NCBI RefSeq assembly: GCF_016086655.4
Contig: NC_052133.2
Coordinates: 49,468,383 to 49,532,382 of the forward strand
Direction of reading: 5' to 3'
Source of the DNA: Lepeophtheirus salmonis
Lineage: Eukaryota > Arthropoda > Copepoda > Siphonostomatoida > Caligidae
DNA length: 64,000 nucleotides
A model generated the notes under the pieces. That model did no database searches and was not told where the DNA came from. It was given only the letters and a program-made list of their open reading frames with translations. The translations under genes were made by a program, and so were the position numbers. Each line of letters starts with the position of its first letter. Positions within the stretch are counted from its first letter, which is position 1. Of this stretch, positions 32,236-43,619 are shown in pieces.

Positions 32236-32325
32236 TGAGGGGCGTCCACAGGGGGTGGGCTGGAGGGACCCTATCCCTAAATTAAGAAATTTTTGATTTT
32301 TACTAGAATATTTAATATATTTTAT
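32236..32325 (+). repeat. Rep-G copy
   Basis: GAGGGGCGTCCACAGGGGGT then GGGCTGGAGG and CCTAAATTAAG aligns with 46636-46705, and with the minus-strand copy at 39420-39526. The GC-rich head is followed by A/T-rich sequence. Unclassified; perhaps a hAT-type end. Confidence 0.6.
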
Positions 32326-33084
32326 TCATTTGAATAAAATATGAAAAGCAACGGCATAACTCCGTCATCGCTTACATATAATAGGATAGCTCTTATACCT
32401 AAAAAGGGCAACTGAACCAAATACAGCCGCCGGAAGTCAATAAAAAGAATTTGCTAATTTTTATCAAAGAACGTAAATAATGTTTTAAAATCTATGAAAA
32501 TTTGATATTATTAATTATTTCTTGGGTTGATTAATTCTAAAGATAAATATGGGCGTTTTAAATTAGTCGAATTAAATATATTATAAAAAAAGAGCATTGA
32601 AATTAACCTACGCTGCTCCCATTTAAAGATAAATAACTCGCTCAATTTTTATTCAATTATGCTCAAAATTTGTATGTAAATTAATTAAATCACATTAAAT
32701 ATGTAAATCTATATTTAGTGTCTGCAAAATAAAATGCTGCATAGATAGTAACACTCAAAAAGTATCTTCCAGTAGTTTCTAATCCTAATTTTCAAGGGCA
32801 ATTTAATTTTAATAGGGGAGAAAATAAAAATTAGTGCGTGGTAAACTGCACAAACTTAGCTACATTCTCAAAGTTAAATAATGGGAAATGTATCATTTAT
32901 TTATTTCCTTCTTCTTAAAGATTGTTTTTGTGCTGAGTAAGGAAACAGATATGATCTGTTTTGCCACTTATTAGAGAAAAATAACTTCATAGAAATCTTG
33001 AAATAGCATAAATAAATCTCACATAATGTAACATTAATATATGTTTCAAGTTGAGTTATTTATCAATATGTAACACTTATAAGG
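32326..33084. other. AT-rich, nothing recognised
   Basis: No gene, RNA or matched repeat seen. Confidence 0.4.
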
Positions 33085-33235
33085 ATATGGTTTATAATTT
33101 TACCCGCACGTCATATTATTTCTTTTTATCTCAAAATTGGAAACAGGGACGCCGTAAAGTTGAAATTCAATCATCGTATCCATTTAATAAAAAGAAAGAT
33201 TTGATTTATTATTCGAGACTGAGAGAGTCGGATTT
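33085..33235 (+). repeat. Rep-E copy 1
   Basis: ATAATTTTACCCGCACGTCA, TATTTCTTTTTATCTC and AAATTGGAAAC align with 51628-51735 (plus) and 52010-52085 (minus). The frame conserved between the plus copies reads FLSQNWK here and FLSRNWR there, followed by VEI and PFN. It makes up much of a 109-codon ORF (33051-33380) whose end is SINE-S, so that ORF is a composite of repeats. Confidence 0.6.
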
Positions 33236-33305
33236 GCACGCTACGACTCCTGTACAAGATATTCCTGAATATAATTATATTGTCGTGGTTCAAGATATAT
33301 TTAAA

Positions 33306-33480
33306 AATGACGTAGCTCAATGGACAACGCAAATTATCTTGAATTCAATGTGTGTAGGTTTGCGTCTTGGTCGTTTCTAGAGAAGGAAATATAGATTATT
33401 CCTAGGTGGTCAGGTTGAGTAAATGTAATATTAAAATGTTTAGTGCAACTCCATACGACTAATTAAAGGAACACTTAAAG
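33306..33480 (+). repeat. SINE-S copy 2
   Basis: It has GACGTAGCTCAATGGACAA (A-box-like), GTAGGTTTGCGTCTTGG (B-box-like), then AGAGAAGGAAATATAGATTA and ACTCCATACGACTAATTAAA. The order matches 5115-5305 on the other strand. Confidence 0.7.
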
Positions 33481-34384
33481 AAAGATGGATACAAGAAAAA
33501 AGCAATTGTCATCATCAAATATATTTAATATATATTTTTTTTTTGGCTAAGCGTAAATTCGATCCTAGAACCAGAAAGGACTACGAAATTGACAAAATGG
33601 ACATCCAAATATACATATTTATTGAATATATTTTGAAATTTCTTTGATAATAATAAGTTATTTCCGACAAGGTCTTTCATTTCTTTTGGAGATTTATTTT
33701 ATATTAAATAGCTATTACATTTTTTTTAAATTAATATAATATTTATACTAACACGTCATATTATTCGGCTTTTAACAGAGTTCATACTGGCTATTACTAC
33801 TACTACGAATACTTCATTTTTTTAAGACATCAGAGTACATATAAGAAATGAGGAGTTAAATAGTATAAACTTGGTAGGCATAACAACCAGGTATTCAAGC
33901 ATGCATGCATGCATGTAGGACGTAGGCACAACCTTATTTTTTAAGAAACCATTTATTACACTGCATTACACAAAAAGAAAATAAATTATATTTTCATATA
34001 CAGTATAGAAACATAGGTATTTATAATTAATTTGTTTAATTTGACGTTCAAACACACATTGGAGTGGAATGAACTATGCATATGTATATAGTGATACCTC
34101 CTTGGTACTTAACCCTACTTTGTTCCCAAAAGGTGGTAGACAATATATTGAGCTCAAGCACGGAAATACAACATGGTTTTCTTTAAACCTCACCTTATGT
34201 TGTTCGGTATACCGGTAGTAGTAAAGAAATACTGATGCATTTAGAACGCACGACCTCTATTGAACAACCAACATGACTTTTTATTAAATGGTTCTCTCCT
34301 ACACTAATCATCCGATTTAATAAAAACCAATGTCGAATGAAAGCTTGATAAATCAAATTATTATTATAATTCAATATAGGCCTC
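33481..34384. other. AT-rich, nothing firm
   Basis: A run of CATG units (33901-33916) is present. ACACGTCATATTATTCGGCT near 33752 weakly recalls Rep-E. Confidence 0.4.
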
Positions 34385-34795
34385 CATTCGACCTCAAAAA
34401 CAGGAACAGGTCTTGATGGTAGTCTCCTCTAGCAGATTCCGGAATTTGTCCCAGACCCTGGACATCAGCTCGGATTTTGGCTTGCAGAAAGTTCTGTTGG
34501 TGTGTGGCTCAACAAAAAAGTACATGGGCTTGAGATCCGGTGAGCTTGGAGGCCAAACACAGAGTTATTCAAGGTAAATTTTCTGACAATCTGGTCAACG
34601 TTTTCATTGCAGTGTGGTTTTGCTGTTGAACCATAATCACTTCCAGACTATTCGAGTTCCTTTCTGGCTCTCCAGATAAACCACCTGTCCAGATTTAAGA
34701 AGTTTGCAATCTCAACATAGCCTCGTCCGGCACGGGTCGCAACAAAGACACCATACCTTTTCCACTACTTTGAGATAAATAATTCGTTCATCAAT
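34385..34795 (-). pseudogene. Mariner transposase fossil, N-part joined to C-part
   Basis: On the minus strand, from the high-coordinate side, the frame gives VATRAGRGYVEIANFLNLDR then WFIWRARKELE, a helix-turn-helix with LDR...WRARKEL in place of the usual recognition helix. A jump across the catalytic core follows (HCNENVDQIVRKFTLNNSVF). Frames then change, giving a SSPDLKPMYFFVE-like block and SHTNRTFCKPKSELMSRVWD then KFRNLLEETTIKTCSCF, the mariner C-terminus. The third acid position reads Tyr (PMYFF), and the first two acids are gone. No TIRs were found at either side. Confidence 0.75.
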
Positions 34796-34944
34796 GTCTT
34801 TTTTTTTTAACTAACACCAAACACTTTTGGCTCTCTTCCAAAAGAATAAACAAAATCCTACCAGCACATTCACTCAAAGTTTGTTGTCTACAATGCTCTG
34901 TATTTGGAAGTATCAGACAGAGACATGCGAAAATGCATGATAAT
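34796..34944. other. Gap, nothing recognised
   Basis: A poly-T run near 34800 and no coding signal. Confidence 0.4.
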
Positions 34945-34975
34945 GGAGTGGAAAAGTTTGAGAACCGCTGATTTA
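34945..34975 (-). repeat. hAT-like terminus (solitary)
   Basis: The reverse complement reads CAGCGGTTCTCAAACTTTTC, which closely resembles the CAGYGGTTCTCAAACTTTT end of Charlie-type hAT elements. No partner is seen nearby. Confidence 0.5.
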
Positions 34976-35429
34976 GAATTAAAATAATTTTGTTTGAGTA
35001 TTTTTTCGATAAAGAGAAAAATGGTGAAATGTTTTTGGCTGAAGAAAGAATTTATACTCGATTTTTTTAAGTATGAATAGCACCAAATTACTGGACTTGT
35101 GAGACATACAACTTTGAAGGTATCCCTGTACGTGGGTAAAGTTAAAAAATAGACATAATTAAATATATAATTAAGTGTAGGACAGTACCGATTTAATCAT
35201 AAGGATTATTCGTGTCCAAACAAATGAGGGTATTATTTATAATTAGAGAAAGCTTTAAAAAAGGTCAAAATAAGTAATTATGAGTATGTTATAGGAACTG
35301 AAAACACACTTAGGTGATTTGTATATATTATATTGTTCCTGTCAAAAGGGGTATTCAATATATTCAAGGAGTATTCCAATGAATGACGTACCATTTGGAA
35401 ATATTAGAAGCAATAATAAACCTCAAATG
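34976..35429. other. No gene recognised
   Basis: AT-rich. A short block near 35075-35110 (TACTGGACTTGTGAGA) resembles 48950. Confidence 0.4.
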
Positions 35430-35490
35430 TCTAAAGATACGAACCGATCCGTATACGAGAAAATGTAGATACAATTTATCTTTGGTCTTG
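35430..35490 (+). repeat. Rep-D fragment
   Basis: AAAGATACGAACCGATCCGT matches 4353 with few changes. Confidence 0.5.
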
Positions 35491-36284
35491 TGCCCGTAGA
35501 GAAATGTTTCATATATATATATATATATATATATTTTTTTTAGCAGCTAACATCAACAATTTCCATGGTACTGACTATATTGTATAGTAATAAATATACT
35601 TAAATACTGGAGAAAAAAAAATATATATATAAAATGAAAGTAAAAAATAATCCGTTTCGATCAAATGGATAAGGCATATTTATAAATCAATATTCATATT
35701 ATGCTATAGAAATTAAGGATTGTATATTAAAAGTATTTTGAATGTCCGAATATGATATTATTATCTACTTATAATTCTTTAATCGAGGTTTTATATAACC
35801 AAATATATTTACTAAATACATATACTTATAATTTATACTTTTAAAAAAGAACCGACATTATAATATACAAAAAATATTTGATATTCTTCATTAAATAAAT
35901 TATAAGCGAGAGAAATATGACGAAACGAATTCAAAATATACATAATTATGAGTGACATCACGATACCATCATTTATGTAACGGTTCTGATACAAAAAAAA
36001 GTGCTACAAATATAGTTTTGAATAACAATTTGGTGAAGTACATTTTTAAATGCCTCAGTTCACCAGTATTTCATTTGCTTTATAACACTTTATTCGCATC
36101 CAATAAAGGGTTTTTTAAAGGAAAATATATCAATCTATTATGTTGGACCAATTGGTAGAGAAAATGATAATTTATACCTCCACCCCTCTTCGATCCACAA
36201 TTTACATTTCAATCTACGGTTTCAAAGTCAAGACCAAATCAAGAAGAAAAATTCAATCTCAGATAGAGTCTCTTCACTAATAGG
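35491..36284. other. AT microsatellite and AT-rich DNA
   Basis: An (AT)n run (35512-35534) is followed by T8. The 68-codon ORF at 35952-36158 has no motif. From about 36170 there is possibly a decayed MITE-B. Confidence 0.4.
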
Positions 36285-36512
36285 TAGACATTAATCTGGA
36301 AATCCTAGCCCGGTTTGAATACGTTATAATTTTAGTTAATTCATTCCAACGTAGGCATAAAAAAAAATTTAAAAAATCGGTCTTGATCCAGTCCAATGTT
36401 ATTTTTTTCAGAAAAGGAAATTTCGATCTACAATTTGAACTTTGGTAATCATAACAAAAATAACTTTAAACCAAACTGGAAAAAATTGGGTTCGGATCGA
36501 TTCTCAATACTA
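36285..36512 (+). mobile_element. MITE-B copy, ~230 bp, decayed left end
   Basis: CTGGAAATCCTAGCCCGGTT then TTATAATTTTAGTTAATTC and AATCGGTCTTGATCCAGTCC match the family. The right end GATTCTCAATACTA matches GAGTCTCAACACTA of other copies. Confidence 0.65.
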
Positions 36513-36691
36513 ATAGGTAGTGTGCTAATTGTGTGCTTTTTATGGAATTCTTATGTATTATTATTTATGACTGGTATTTAGCTATTTATTACTGGATCTA
36601 GGACAGTTTGCCTTGCAAAATTCTGCCGTTGGATTACTCCCTCTGGGAGAATTCGCCTTGAAAAAGGCTTACCGGGAGAATAATCGAATTT
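36513..36691. other. No gene recognised
   Basis: No match to the other repeats of the window. Confidence 0.4.
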
Positions 36692-36729
36692 CTTTATTGA
36701 ATGTAAAAAATCATTTACATTCAATAAAG
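36692..36729. repeat. Perfect 16-bp-arm hairpin
   Basis: CTTTATTGAATGTAAA (36692-36707) and its exact reverse complement (36714-36729) flank a 6-nt loop. No gene stands immediately upstream, so a terminator role is not indicated. Confidence 0.92.
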
Positions 36730-37180
36730 TAAGGGATTTATTTTATTAATTCCAATTCTAAGAAATTGATAGGAAAATTATATTTTTTTACTATTTAAAA
36801 TATTAAAGAATGGACATCAGGAATTTTTACTAGAATTGTCCCATCACTACTTATAGATAAGTATTTATACAATTATGGGAACATGATACAAACATAGGGA
36901 TTTGTACATTTGAACATGTACAACATATCTACCTAAGATGGAACATTATATCTTAATACATATATACGTCTGTTTTTTAGGATATAATATTTACTTTTTT
37001 CTGGGGGGGTAAAGACACTCTTTAACAAAAATAAAACAAAATAACATGAACTTGGTCAGTCCGGAATTCTCCCATAATTAACGCTCTAACTGTAACAACC
37101 TATTAGTTGCAACATACACGCTTCAAAAGATGTTTGAAGGAGATATAATTGATGATCCAATCCCTCTTTCATATGCTTAT
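36730..37180. other. AT-rich, nothing recognised
   Basis: A G7 run at 37004-37010 and no gene. Confidence 0.4.
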
Positions 37181-37378
37181 TAGTTATGTGTTTCGGTCCG
37201 AAAATCGTAGACCAGTTGTAGACAACAATCACTTTTAGTGGAACAAACTCATTTATTCCTTTGAAGAAGTTCGGTTTGGATCGATCTCAAGGATTAATTC
37301 CATATGAATCGGTCTTACAAAAAAAACTAACTCATTTAAGATTCGGTCCAGACCGATTCTAAGGATTAATCGTTAAAT
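37181..37378 (+). mobile_element. MITE-B copy, decayed
   Basis: TAGTTATGTGTTTCGGTCCG and GTAGACCAG match the left part. AGATTCGGTCCAGACCGATT then CTAAGGATTAA matches the interior and right part of the 50514 copy. No target duplication is evident. Confidence 0.65.
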
Positions 37379-37434
37379 AATGATGTCAGTTATATTTCAA
37401 AATTGAGCACATTAACCTTTTTTGAGTCAATTTT

Positions 37435-37965
37435 CTTTTCCTAAGCTGTTGCCATCAATATTTAATTTCTGAGGAGTGAACTACCTTTTCTACTACAAAT
37501 AAGCTGTCGTTGATATATAAGAAATCGGGTTGAACATTGGCGTGTGCTCAATAAAGACGGATTTCTTGAGGAGTAGTAATTGTATCTCCTTGTTGGGCTC
37601 AGAGTGGAATTGAAGATAAAAATCAGAGTAACTCCTACCAATGTCCTTGTTTATTTCCTTCTAACCCTTCTCCATTGTCACAGTAAATTTTCTTTTTCTA
37701 AGCTATTGAAATTACTATTCAATTCCTACTACATTCAATTATATTCAAAACATGATTAAGCATTCGATTGTGGTCATAAAAGACGGAGAGTAACCCTGAG
37801 GATTTGTTGCAGAGTTACAAACAATTTTAAGTCCTTGTTGGACTCCGAGTAGAATTGAGGATCGACATCGGAGTCATTCTTGTCAATGAACTAGTTTATT
37901 TCCTTCCCCCTTCGTACAAGCAGATTGTAGCTGATCTGATGATTTTAACATGCCCAAAATTCACA
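37435..37965 (-). repeat. Rep-A, two successive minus copies
   Basis: Both copies carry, in minus order, CTTTTCCTAAGCTGTTG or CTTTTTCTAAGCTATTG, a GTGTGCTCAATAAAGACGGA-like block, CTTGTTGGACTCCGAGTAGA (or GGGCTCAGAGTGGA), ATTGAGGATCGACATCGGAG and CTAGTTTATTTCCTTC. They follow one another about 240-250 bp apart. Confidence 0.78.
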
Positions 37966-38069
37966 CAATGAACCTCACTGAGCATAAATCATATTTGTAC
38001 GAATCAAAAATCAGGACGGAAGAGAAAATTTTGTCATCGAAAAAATTGATCCACTATTTGAAAACGATT

Positions 38070-38194
38070 AAATTACCGTTTACGGTCTAAAATCCCGGTC
38101 TGGACCGAATTATCAGTCGTTATTGGTCTATAAAAAATCACTTTAAGACGTTACTGAAAAATAATATTCTGTCTTGGACCGAGTCTCAACACTA
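38070..38194 (+). mobile_element. MITE-B right part
   Basis: It ends GGACCGAGTCTCAACACTA, a good copy of the family's right TIR. The left end is degraded (ACGGTCTAAAATCCCGGTCT). Confidence 0.7.
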
Positions 38195-38881
38195 ATACTT
38201 ATAGAGAAAGAGTAGAGCTTAAAATGTTCTTTTTAGTATCATAAATATGGAAGATGGCCATTAGAAGGTTATTATTAATATCATTAAATCCTTACATAGA
38301 ACTTGAAGGCCACTCACCTCGCTCTTTTGCAGTCATGACTAAATAATAGTATGTAATATTATGTGAGGGGAAAAAAGGGGTAAAAGAGAGTTGAAAAACT
38401 TAATGGTTTTGACACATATATTGAGAGCTATTTTGTCTTCACCGTGTGAAAATTGAATCCAGCATACGCCAATCTGTCTGTTATTGATTGGATATATGAA
38501 TGTTATGTACAAGTTGCTATTTATTCGTCTTAAAATGCATTATTAAAGTACAAACATTGGGCATTCAATATAAATTGATTTCATCTTGATTTATTATTGT
38601 GGGTATTTGAACATTATAATGTGCCAGAGAATACTAGTATTTCACTGGTATTATAAGTGATTTTTCAATACCGATCTAAACATATATTTTTATCACACCG
38701 CAGTGTATCGAAATTCAAGTTATAGACGGATGGGGAACCAAATAAAAATTGTACACCAAAATGTCTTCTTTTTTTTTTGTAAAAAAATGGTGGATTTTTT
38801 TTTTTTTATTGTAAAAAAAATTATTTTTTTCTGAGAGAAGATCAAGACTTATTTTTTCCAATATTTGACCAAATTCTACTA
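38195..38881. other. AT-rich with long T runs
   Basis: Poly-T runs at 38768-38779 and 38797-38808. No gene recognised. Confidence 0.4.
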
Positions 38882-38976
38882 CAAGACCGGTCCAGATCGA
38901 AATTTGACCGAATTAGTTCAAATTATAGCAGTCTCAAACCTATCTTGGATATTCAGACCAATATCCAATACTAGTC
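38882..38976 (-). repeat. MITE-B fragment
   Basis: AAGACCGGTCCAGATCGAAA, GTCTCAAACCTATCTTGGAT and the end CCAATACTA recall MITE-B with rearranged order. Confidence 0.4.
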
Positions 38977-39419
38977 ATTATATTATATAATTGTAATCTA
39001 AATTTGTTATATCAAATATCTATTTTTGATATTCCAGCCATTAGTGCCGGTCTCCCCTACTTTAAGGAAAGGCACCTTGTATTTCTCTTTTTTTTCTGAC
39101 AAAAGGTACATAATAAGACCATAAAGTGGAACAGAGAAGTTCAAAAATAAAAATAATAAAACTATATTAAAAAAATAGCAAAAAGTAACGCTTGAGTAAC
39201 TATGATAATTATGAAAAAATGCTTTTGAAAGAGTTTATTTATTCTGCCATTGTATTGTAGTTAGTGATTTCACATATTATTTTATAAACGATTGCCTAAC
39301 AAATATAAAAGTGGTTCTTAATCAGGGTTCAATGAGTATTTACAGAAAATTAATTTTTTGTAAAAAAATTTCTAAAACTAAATTTTTTGCTCTGCTTGTA
39401 AAATTTATCTGAATGAAAA
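38977..39419. other. AT-rich, nothing recognised
   Basis: No gene or matched repeat. Confidence 0.4.
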
Positions 39420-39526
39420 AAAAATTTACCCCTGATTTCGCATAATTTTTTTCACTCTCACCAAAAAAATTCTAGTAAAATGGCAAAAAAATCATTACTT
39501 GGGGGCACCCCTGCGGATGCCCCTAC
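39420..39526 (-). repeat. Rep-G copy (minus)
   Basis: On the minus strand it reads TAGGGGCATCCGCAGGGGTG, then CATTTTACTAGAAT further on, in the same order as 32236-32325. Confidence 0.6.
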
Positions 39527-39805
39527 TTGATTTGTGATAAACACAATCCGTTTAAGATGGGTTCGAAGAATGTTCACATGAAACTGATGGTGGGGTTCAG
39601 TATCGCCAACAAGGTTAGGAACCATTGGTCTAGAGTGAAACTTTTTTAATACCTATGTTCTTATACAAACAAATAATGTGTACATATTATTTATGTTAGG
39701 GGGATGATGCGAAGGGTCCGTGTGACGCTTTGTTAACAGTCATCAAGAGTTCTCCTTATAAATATGTTAGATATTATGAAAATGTCACATGTACAACGTA
39801 AATTA
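39527..39805. other. Short gap with a possible hAT terminus
   Basis: AAGGTTAGGAACCATTGGTC (39611) resembles the reverse complement of the CAGTGGTTCCCAACCTT end of hAT elements. No partner seen. Confidence 0.35.
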
Positions 39806-40529
39806 GACTGTCCCGTTTTCTGGTTACTATTCTTTACTCTGCAGATAGACCTTTTTCATTGGGGATCATTAGAAAAAAAAATGACTTTGGCAAAGTTGCA
39901 GGTCTTTAGGGCCATTTTAATTAGTAAAAAATGGGGTTATTAGGTCTAAAATCAGCTGTGACGAGGGGGAGGAGGAAATAAACTAGTTAATTGATACGAA
40001 TGACTACGATGTCGATTCTCAATTTTACTCCGAGTTCAAGAAGGACTTTGCGTCGGGGGAAAAAAAATGATTAGCTGAAGTATGATGTTGTAAAACCAAA
40101 AAAGATAATATCCGATGATAAAACAGATAAACTATTGATATGAATGTATATAAATAAGATGCAACATTTTAGAATATAAACTGTAAACTATAGTTAAAAT
40201 TAATCTGATCTTTCTTTTTATTTTTGAGGACTTAAGTTGAGGAAGATGATGGATATGAAGAGTTGGAGGAAACGTGGGAGAAAAATTAAATCATAGTATG
40301 ATATTTGAAACGAGTCAAAAAGTCCTTAAAATGGCCTATTTCGATACATGAAAAAATCCTTTTTTTTTCAAATTAAAAATTCCATGTACTACGACAAAAA
40401 TGGTTTGAGACTCTTCAACCTGTGAAAAAATCAATATTTTATTGTACTCTTATATTTTGTGATTGTCCTCCGCAGAGAAAATGCCTTATTGTGGAGAGTA
40501 AAAATTGTTAACCCAAAAACGGAACAGTC
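39806..40529. mobile_element. MITE-F, 724 bp, TA-flanked inverted repeats
   Basis: The left end reads GACTGTCCCGTTTTCTGGTT. The right end, reverse-complemented, reads GACTGTTCCGTTTTTGGGTT. Similarity continues inward through a TTTACTCT block. TA stands at 39804-39805 and 40530-40531. There is no transposase. A Rep-A fragment lies inside (39946-40075). Confidence 0.82.
39946..40075 (+). repeat. Rep-A fragment inside MITE-F
   Basis: AAATCAGCTGTGACGAGGGG, GGAAATAAACTAGTTAATTG, ATACGAATGACTACGATGTC and GAGTTCAAGAAGGACTT match 43690-43790 closely. Confidence 0.75.
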
Positions 40530-42652
40530 TAATATGCAGTGTACATATTTGACGACTTTGACACAGAACAATAATAATTGTTAAAAAAATAAACATTTAT
40601 TAAATGAATTTGTTGATGTTAAAATACGTGGAAAAAAATAGGGGTGAATGAATAGATAGAGTTAGTTGACTTGTGCAACTAACTTTATGTACAAAAAAAA
40701 AAAAGTCTCCAAACAATACCCCCAATACTACATATAGGAAATCTTGTCTTGTTTTAATATTTTATGTACATATATGTGATAAGTCAGCATAAAAGCAGGC
40801 CATGATAAAAAATAATATTTTTGCAATTTTACTTCATAAGAAAAGGATCACATGATTTTGTACATGCCATTATGCACTCATATGTCAGCAAAATAAAGTT
40901 TGCCAGTTATCGGATAGTATAGCTAAGGCTTTAAGCTACTTCTCATTTAAAATTTAAGGACTTAATGTTGCTGTTTTCTTTACTTTTTTTTGGTTTTTTT
41001 TCCATCAAAGTTTCTTAAGCAGTTAAAAAAATTGTTCATCTATACATTAAATGCGAATGTATGTTGGTTTGTCTGGAATTCAGAGCCAAGCCAATCAATG
41101 GATTTTGCTGAAATTTCTTTATGTAGCTTCTTAAGGCTCAAAAGAGGGCTCTGTTAATCATTTGTTGTCCTTCAATGCTATGGTCGCCTTAAAATAGCAT
41201 TTTTATATTTTTATTTTTAAAAAATGCTATTTTAATTATCAAACGACTGCTTTATATAAAGTAAAGACCGTAACATTTTAAGAATGATAAAAAACGAAGA
41301 GAGAATAAGACAATGGATTTTTGATCATATCATGACAGTTGAATGAAAGACAGTTCAAGAGCCGGTGTTTAAAGGTTAAGTACTACCCTATGATCCTGGT
41401 AATAATTATCTTGGTAAGACCTGGACACCAATAACTAATTGTGACGAATAAATCGAATAGCTATTTTATATCGTATTTTTCTGTAATACTGTATACTGAA
41501 TATTGTAGTATTATAATTTATTTAATAACAATAATAAGACCTTCTAATATTTATTTGTGAATGTTGCCTAAAGTATTAGTTGGAGATAAATTGTGAAAGT
41601 TCAGAATAGCATTAATTTCATTTTTTTTTAATATCCCGCGCAACACCGGGCCACATACTCTAGTATAATTACAAGAACATAACATAATTGATGTATTTAG
41701 CTTACTGATCGATTTTAAAACACACAATTCAAGTTTGCTTTTATGTTAACATGTATGTTTATTTGTACGTTAATCTACAATGTGTAAAAAAAAAAAGTTT
41801 TTACATAATAATGTATCGTTGCTCTCACAAGTTAAAAAAATTAACAATTTCCCTATTCAAAATGGTGTCCTTCTCCACTTAAAAAACCAAATGATCAAAA
41901 GAGCTATTCACTTATCAATTAAAAAAATTGAGTTGCGTGAAAGTGTTTATTTCAATTTGTCTTTTCTAAAGAATAAAGGTCATTCAATTTTTTTTAAAAG
42001 TTTTTGTCAAATTTTGTCTTAAAACATATTCTTAAAATGTTATTTGTGTCGTTAATACAAAAACAAAAACATCATTTCAAAATTGTCATTGAGCACCCTC
42101 CCCCCATACAAATACCATGATTAAGAAAAATATGTTTTAATTCCGTTGAAACACGCTGAACGTGTACTTTTGATGAGGTCAATGAAAGTGATTACCGTAT
42201 AAAAAGAGTACCGTACTTTTTTCCTTAGTACTATTATGATTATTTTTCTAAAGAAGAAGAAAACATCTTCCTGGTCAATCAATACCATTCAAAAAAAAAT
42301 ATTTTTCAATTAGTTTCACAGGCTTTTTCATAGCCCTCACAAGAAAGAAATATAAGGGCCCCTCCTTCGGCATAACCATAGATTAATCATAATCATTACC
42401 ATTGATGAACTATTATTTAAAAAAAACAAGAAAAAACAACATGAGAGGAATGATAAACGAAATATTCAAAAGAGAGAACCACAGATTCATATGTAGCACT
42501 GTAATTACGATCGTCGTTATAATAATCACCATTTGATAAGAACATAAATAAATAACCCTGTCCCAGCGTATCTTGAATGCAACTTTGGAAAGGTTTCATT
42601 GACTTACATGTGAAACAAATTATTTCAAACGGAACAAAGATAACTAACTGAG
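40530..42652. other. Long AT-rich stretch, no gene recognised
   Basis: About 2.1 kb with short ORFs of 80 (41780-42022) and 60 codons that show only A/T-driven Lys/Asn/Leu composition. No TIR pair or transposase motif was found. Confidence 0.45.
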
Positions 42653-42853
42653 ATGGAGAGCAAAAGCAAATGTGTGTCAGTGCTTCTTGAAGCAGGAATA
42701 GGTTATGAGACGATCTCTTACATCCTATTCTGCTCTAAGGATCTCATCACCAAGATTAAAAAGCTGAAGGACTACAACAAGTGCTGTGAAAACAACTTGG
42801 GGAATTTATGTCCCTTGTCAATGTCGGATCTGTCCTCATATGAACCCTCTTGA
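42653..42853 (+). pseudogene. Mariner transposase N-terminal fragment
   Basis: The frame opens MESKSKCVSVLLEAGIGYET and ISYILFCSKDLITKIKKLKD, a helix-turn-helix of the type at the start of mariner transposases (a short basic start, LL.AGIGYE.IS turn, CSKDLI.KIKK recognition helix). From about residue 45 it loses similarity and stops at 66 codons. No catalytic domain follows. No TIRs were identified beside it. Confidence 0.7.
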
Positions 42854-43318
42854 CTAGTGATTGGAGGATTCCAAAAAAAAAAATCCCGATGTGATTCTAG
42901 TAAAGATTCCCAATAACGATTTTTTAATATTTTAAATCAAATTTTAAATCTCATCAGTAATTAGAATGTACAACTAACTCTACATATGATACACCCTTAT
43001 GCCAAGGGAAGTCAATTGCTTGCTTACCTCGTCATCCACAATATTAATCTCTTCTATTGTAAATGTTTCAAACACAGATCAAATAATGGACATGATTGTC
43101 ATAGATTAAACGTGAATGAATCAGCAGCGAATTATCAGTTAGTGCAAAAATGACTTAATTAAACAGAAGTGCCTCATGACATCATGGGTTGCCAAGAACG
43201 CATAACATTTAAAGTGATACATAATAATATATTATATATGTAATTTAAGAAAAGGCTTTAAAATTACATAAAGTGATACATAATATATAAAAAGTCAACA
43301 TGGTAGCTCTCAAATATA
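42854..43318. other. No gene; possible hAT-like end
   Basis: TAGTGATTGGAGGATTCC at 42857 resembles hAT-type ends but is alone. The rest is AT-rich. Confidence 0.4.
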
Positions 43319-43619
43319 CAGGGTGCGTCATAAGTCGTTGAATATTTATATTTTTCTAAATCGTAAATAATGGCTCCTTAGGAAGTGTGTCATAAATAAA
43401 GTGTTCTCAGAAAATAAACAGAGGGGTTGTTACTATTTTAAAATGGTGGAAAAAAACAGGAAAGAGTGCTTGCGTATATTTCAGCTAGAAACGGGCCTGT
43501 TGACACTGTGAGCCACTTCTGCATCATCTCTGGAATGTACCGTTTATAAAATCAAAAAGGTGTGCAATGAGCAGAGATGCAAATCGGGAGCACTTTGTTA
43601 CTGTTAAAAGAAAATCAAA
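43319..43619 (+). mobile_element. Mariner left end, truncated
   Basis: CAGGGTGCGTCATAAGTCGT follows TA (43317-43318). The transposase start comes 124 bp later. The element stops where Rep-A begins near 43620, and the right end is missing. Confidence 0.7.
43443..43612 (+). pseudogene. Mariner transposase N-terminal fragment
   Basis: From ATG at 43443 the frame reads MVEKNRKECLRIFQLETGLL, a stop, then ATSASSLECTVYKIKKVCNE, a degraded helix-turn-helix (usual form S.RTVYKIKK). RCKSGA follows, where relatives have an R(R/K)xGSG linker. The single in-frame stop and loss of everything downstream make it inactive. It is placed as expected behind the left TIR at 43319. Confidence 0.7.

Noticed and set aside
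33051..33380. 109-codon ORF as a possible gene
   Set aside because: Its first two thirds are Rep-E and its end is SINE-S.
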